Source of the DNA: Flavobacterium sp.
Lineage (GTDB): Bacteria > Bacteroidota > Bacteroidia > Flavobacteriales > Flavobacteriaceae
DNA length: 12,426 nucleotides
Direction of reading: 5' to 3'
NCBI GenBank assembly: GCA_004296145.1
Contig: SEBM01000053.1
Coordinates: 1-12,426 of the forward strand
The notes beneath the pieces were generated by a model. The model was not told the origin of the DNA. It did no database searches and was given only the letters and a program-made list of their open reading frames with translations. The position numbers were made by a program, and so were the translations under genes. Every line of letters starts with the position of its first letter. Position 1 is the stretch's first letter. Below are positions 12,373 to 12,426 of this stretch, piece after piece.

Positions 12373-12426
12373 TTGTCCTTTTAATTTAAATTACTTTTTT
12401 CCTTTTGCGAAGCATAAGTATATTTT

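Overview
The window looks like chromosomal DNA of a Flavobacterium-type member of the Bacteroidota. Evidence: strong A+T bias; Bacteroidota promoters (TAnnTTTG -7 boxes, no clear Shine-Dalgarno sites); signal peptides ending in the F-G-Q or A-Q style; families concentrated in this phylum (DUF2911, M56 proteins with a TonB-plug-like tail); short tandem spacer repeats (AACCTGA, AACCTTTG); and a GTCATTCCGAGG palindromic element. No rRNA, tRNA, CRISPR array, transposase or integrase was seen.

Left part (1-5727, all minus strand). The centrepiece is a tandemly duplicated repressor/protease module: blaI-like A (5280-5645), M56 BlaR1-like A (3660-5258), blaI-like B (3274-3636), M56 BlaR1-like B (1451-3253). 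Gaps are only 20-23 bp, so this is almost certainly one operon. The repressors are nearly identical. The M56 proteases share the membrane and zinc-protease parts but end in different extracytoplasmic domains: a Thr/Asn linker plus TonB-plug-like tail in A, and a VAP-repeat linker plus Met/Phe and Ala/Met heptad coiled coil in B. The promoter in front of the operon carries three 16-bp inverted repeats, AACTA-N6-TAGTT, spaced exactly 20 bp apart and covering the -33/-7 region. These are very probably the BlaI operators, giving an autoregulated circuit. An intrinsic terminator follows the operon, and then comes a serine hydrolase of the beta-lactamase/PBP fold (1-1365, cut by the window edge) with little room for its own promoter.

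Middle part (5821-7200). A minus-strand MFS drug-efflux-type transporter (5892-7109) is followed by a strong hairpin. It is divergent from a plus-strand gene set, and the shared intergenic region holds two -7 boxes and two small palindromes.

Right part. The plus-strand genes are a secreted DUF1684 protein (7208-7807), a short TatD-like metallohydrolase overlapping it by 1 nt (7807-8463), a TcdA/CsdL-like tRNA-modification enzyme (8502-9218), a beta-phosphoglucomutase-like HAD hydrolase (9286-9948) and a separately promoted secreted DUF2911 protein (10022-10864). A convergent spacer (10865-11154) contains two terminator hairpins, a perfect 29-bp inverted-repeat element and heptamer repeats. 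Two minus-strand genes close the window: a membrane-anchored four-helix-bundle (MCP-type) sensor-like protein and a small secreted protein of unknown family.

The most notable content is the duplicated BlaI/M56 system with its phased operator array and diverged sensor tails. The rest is ordinary chromosomal content.
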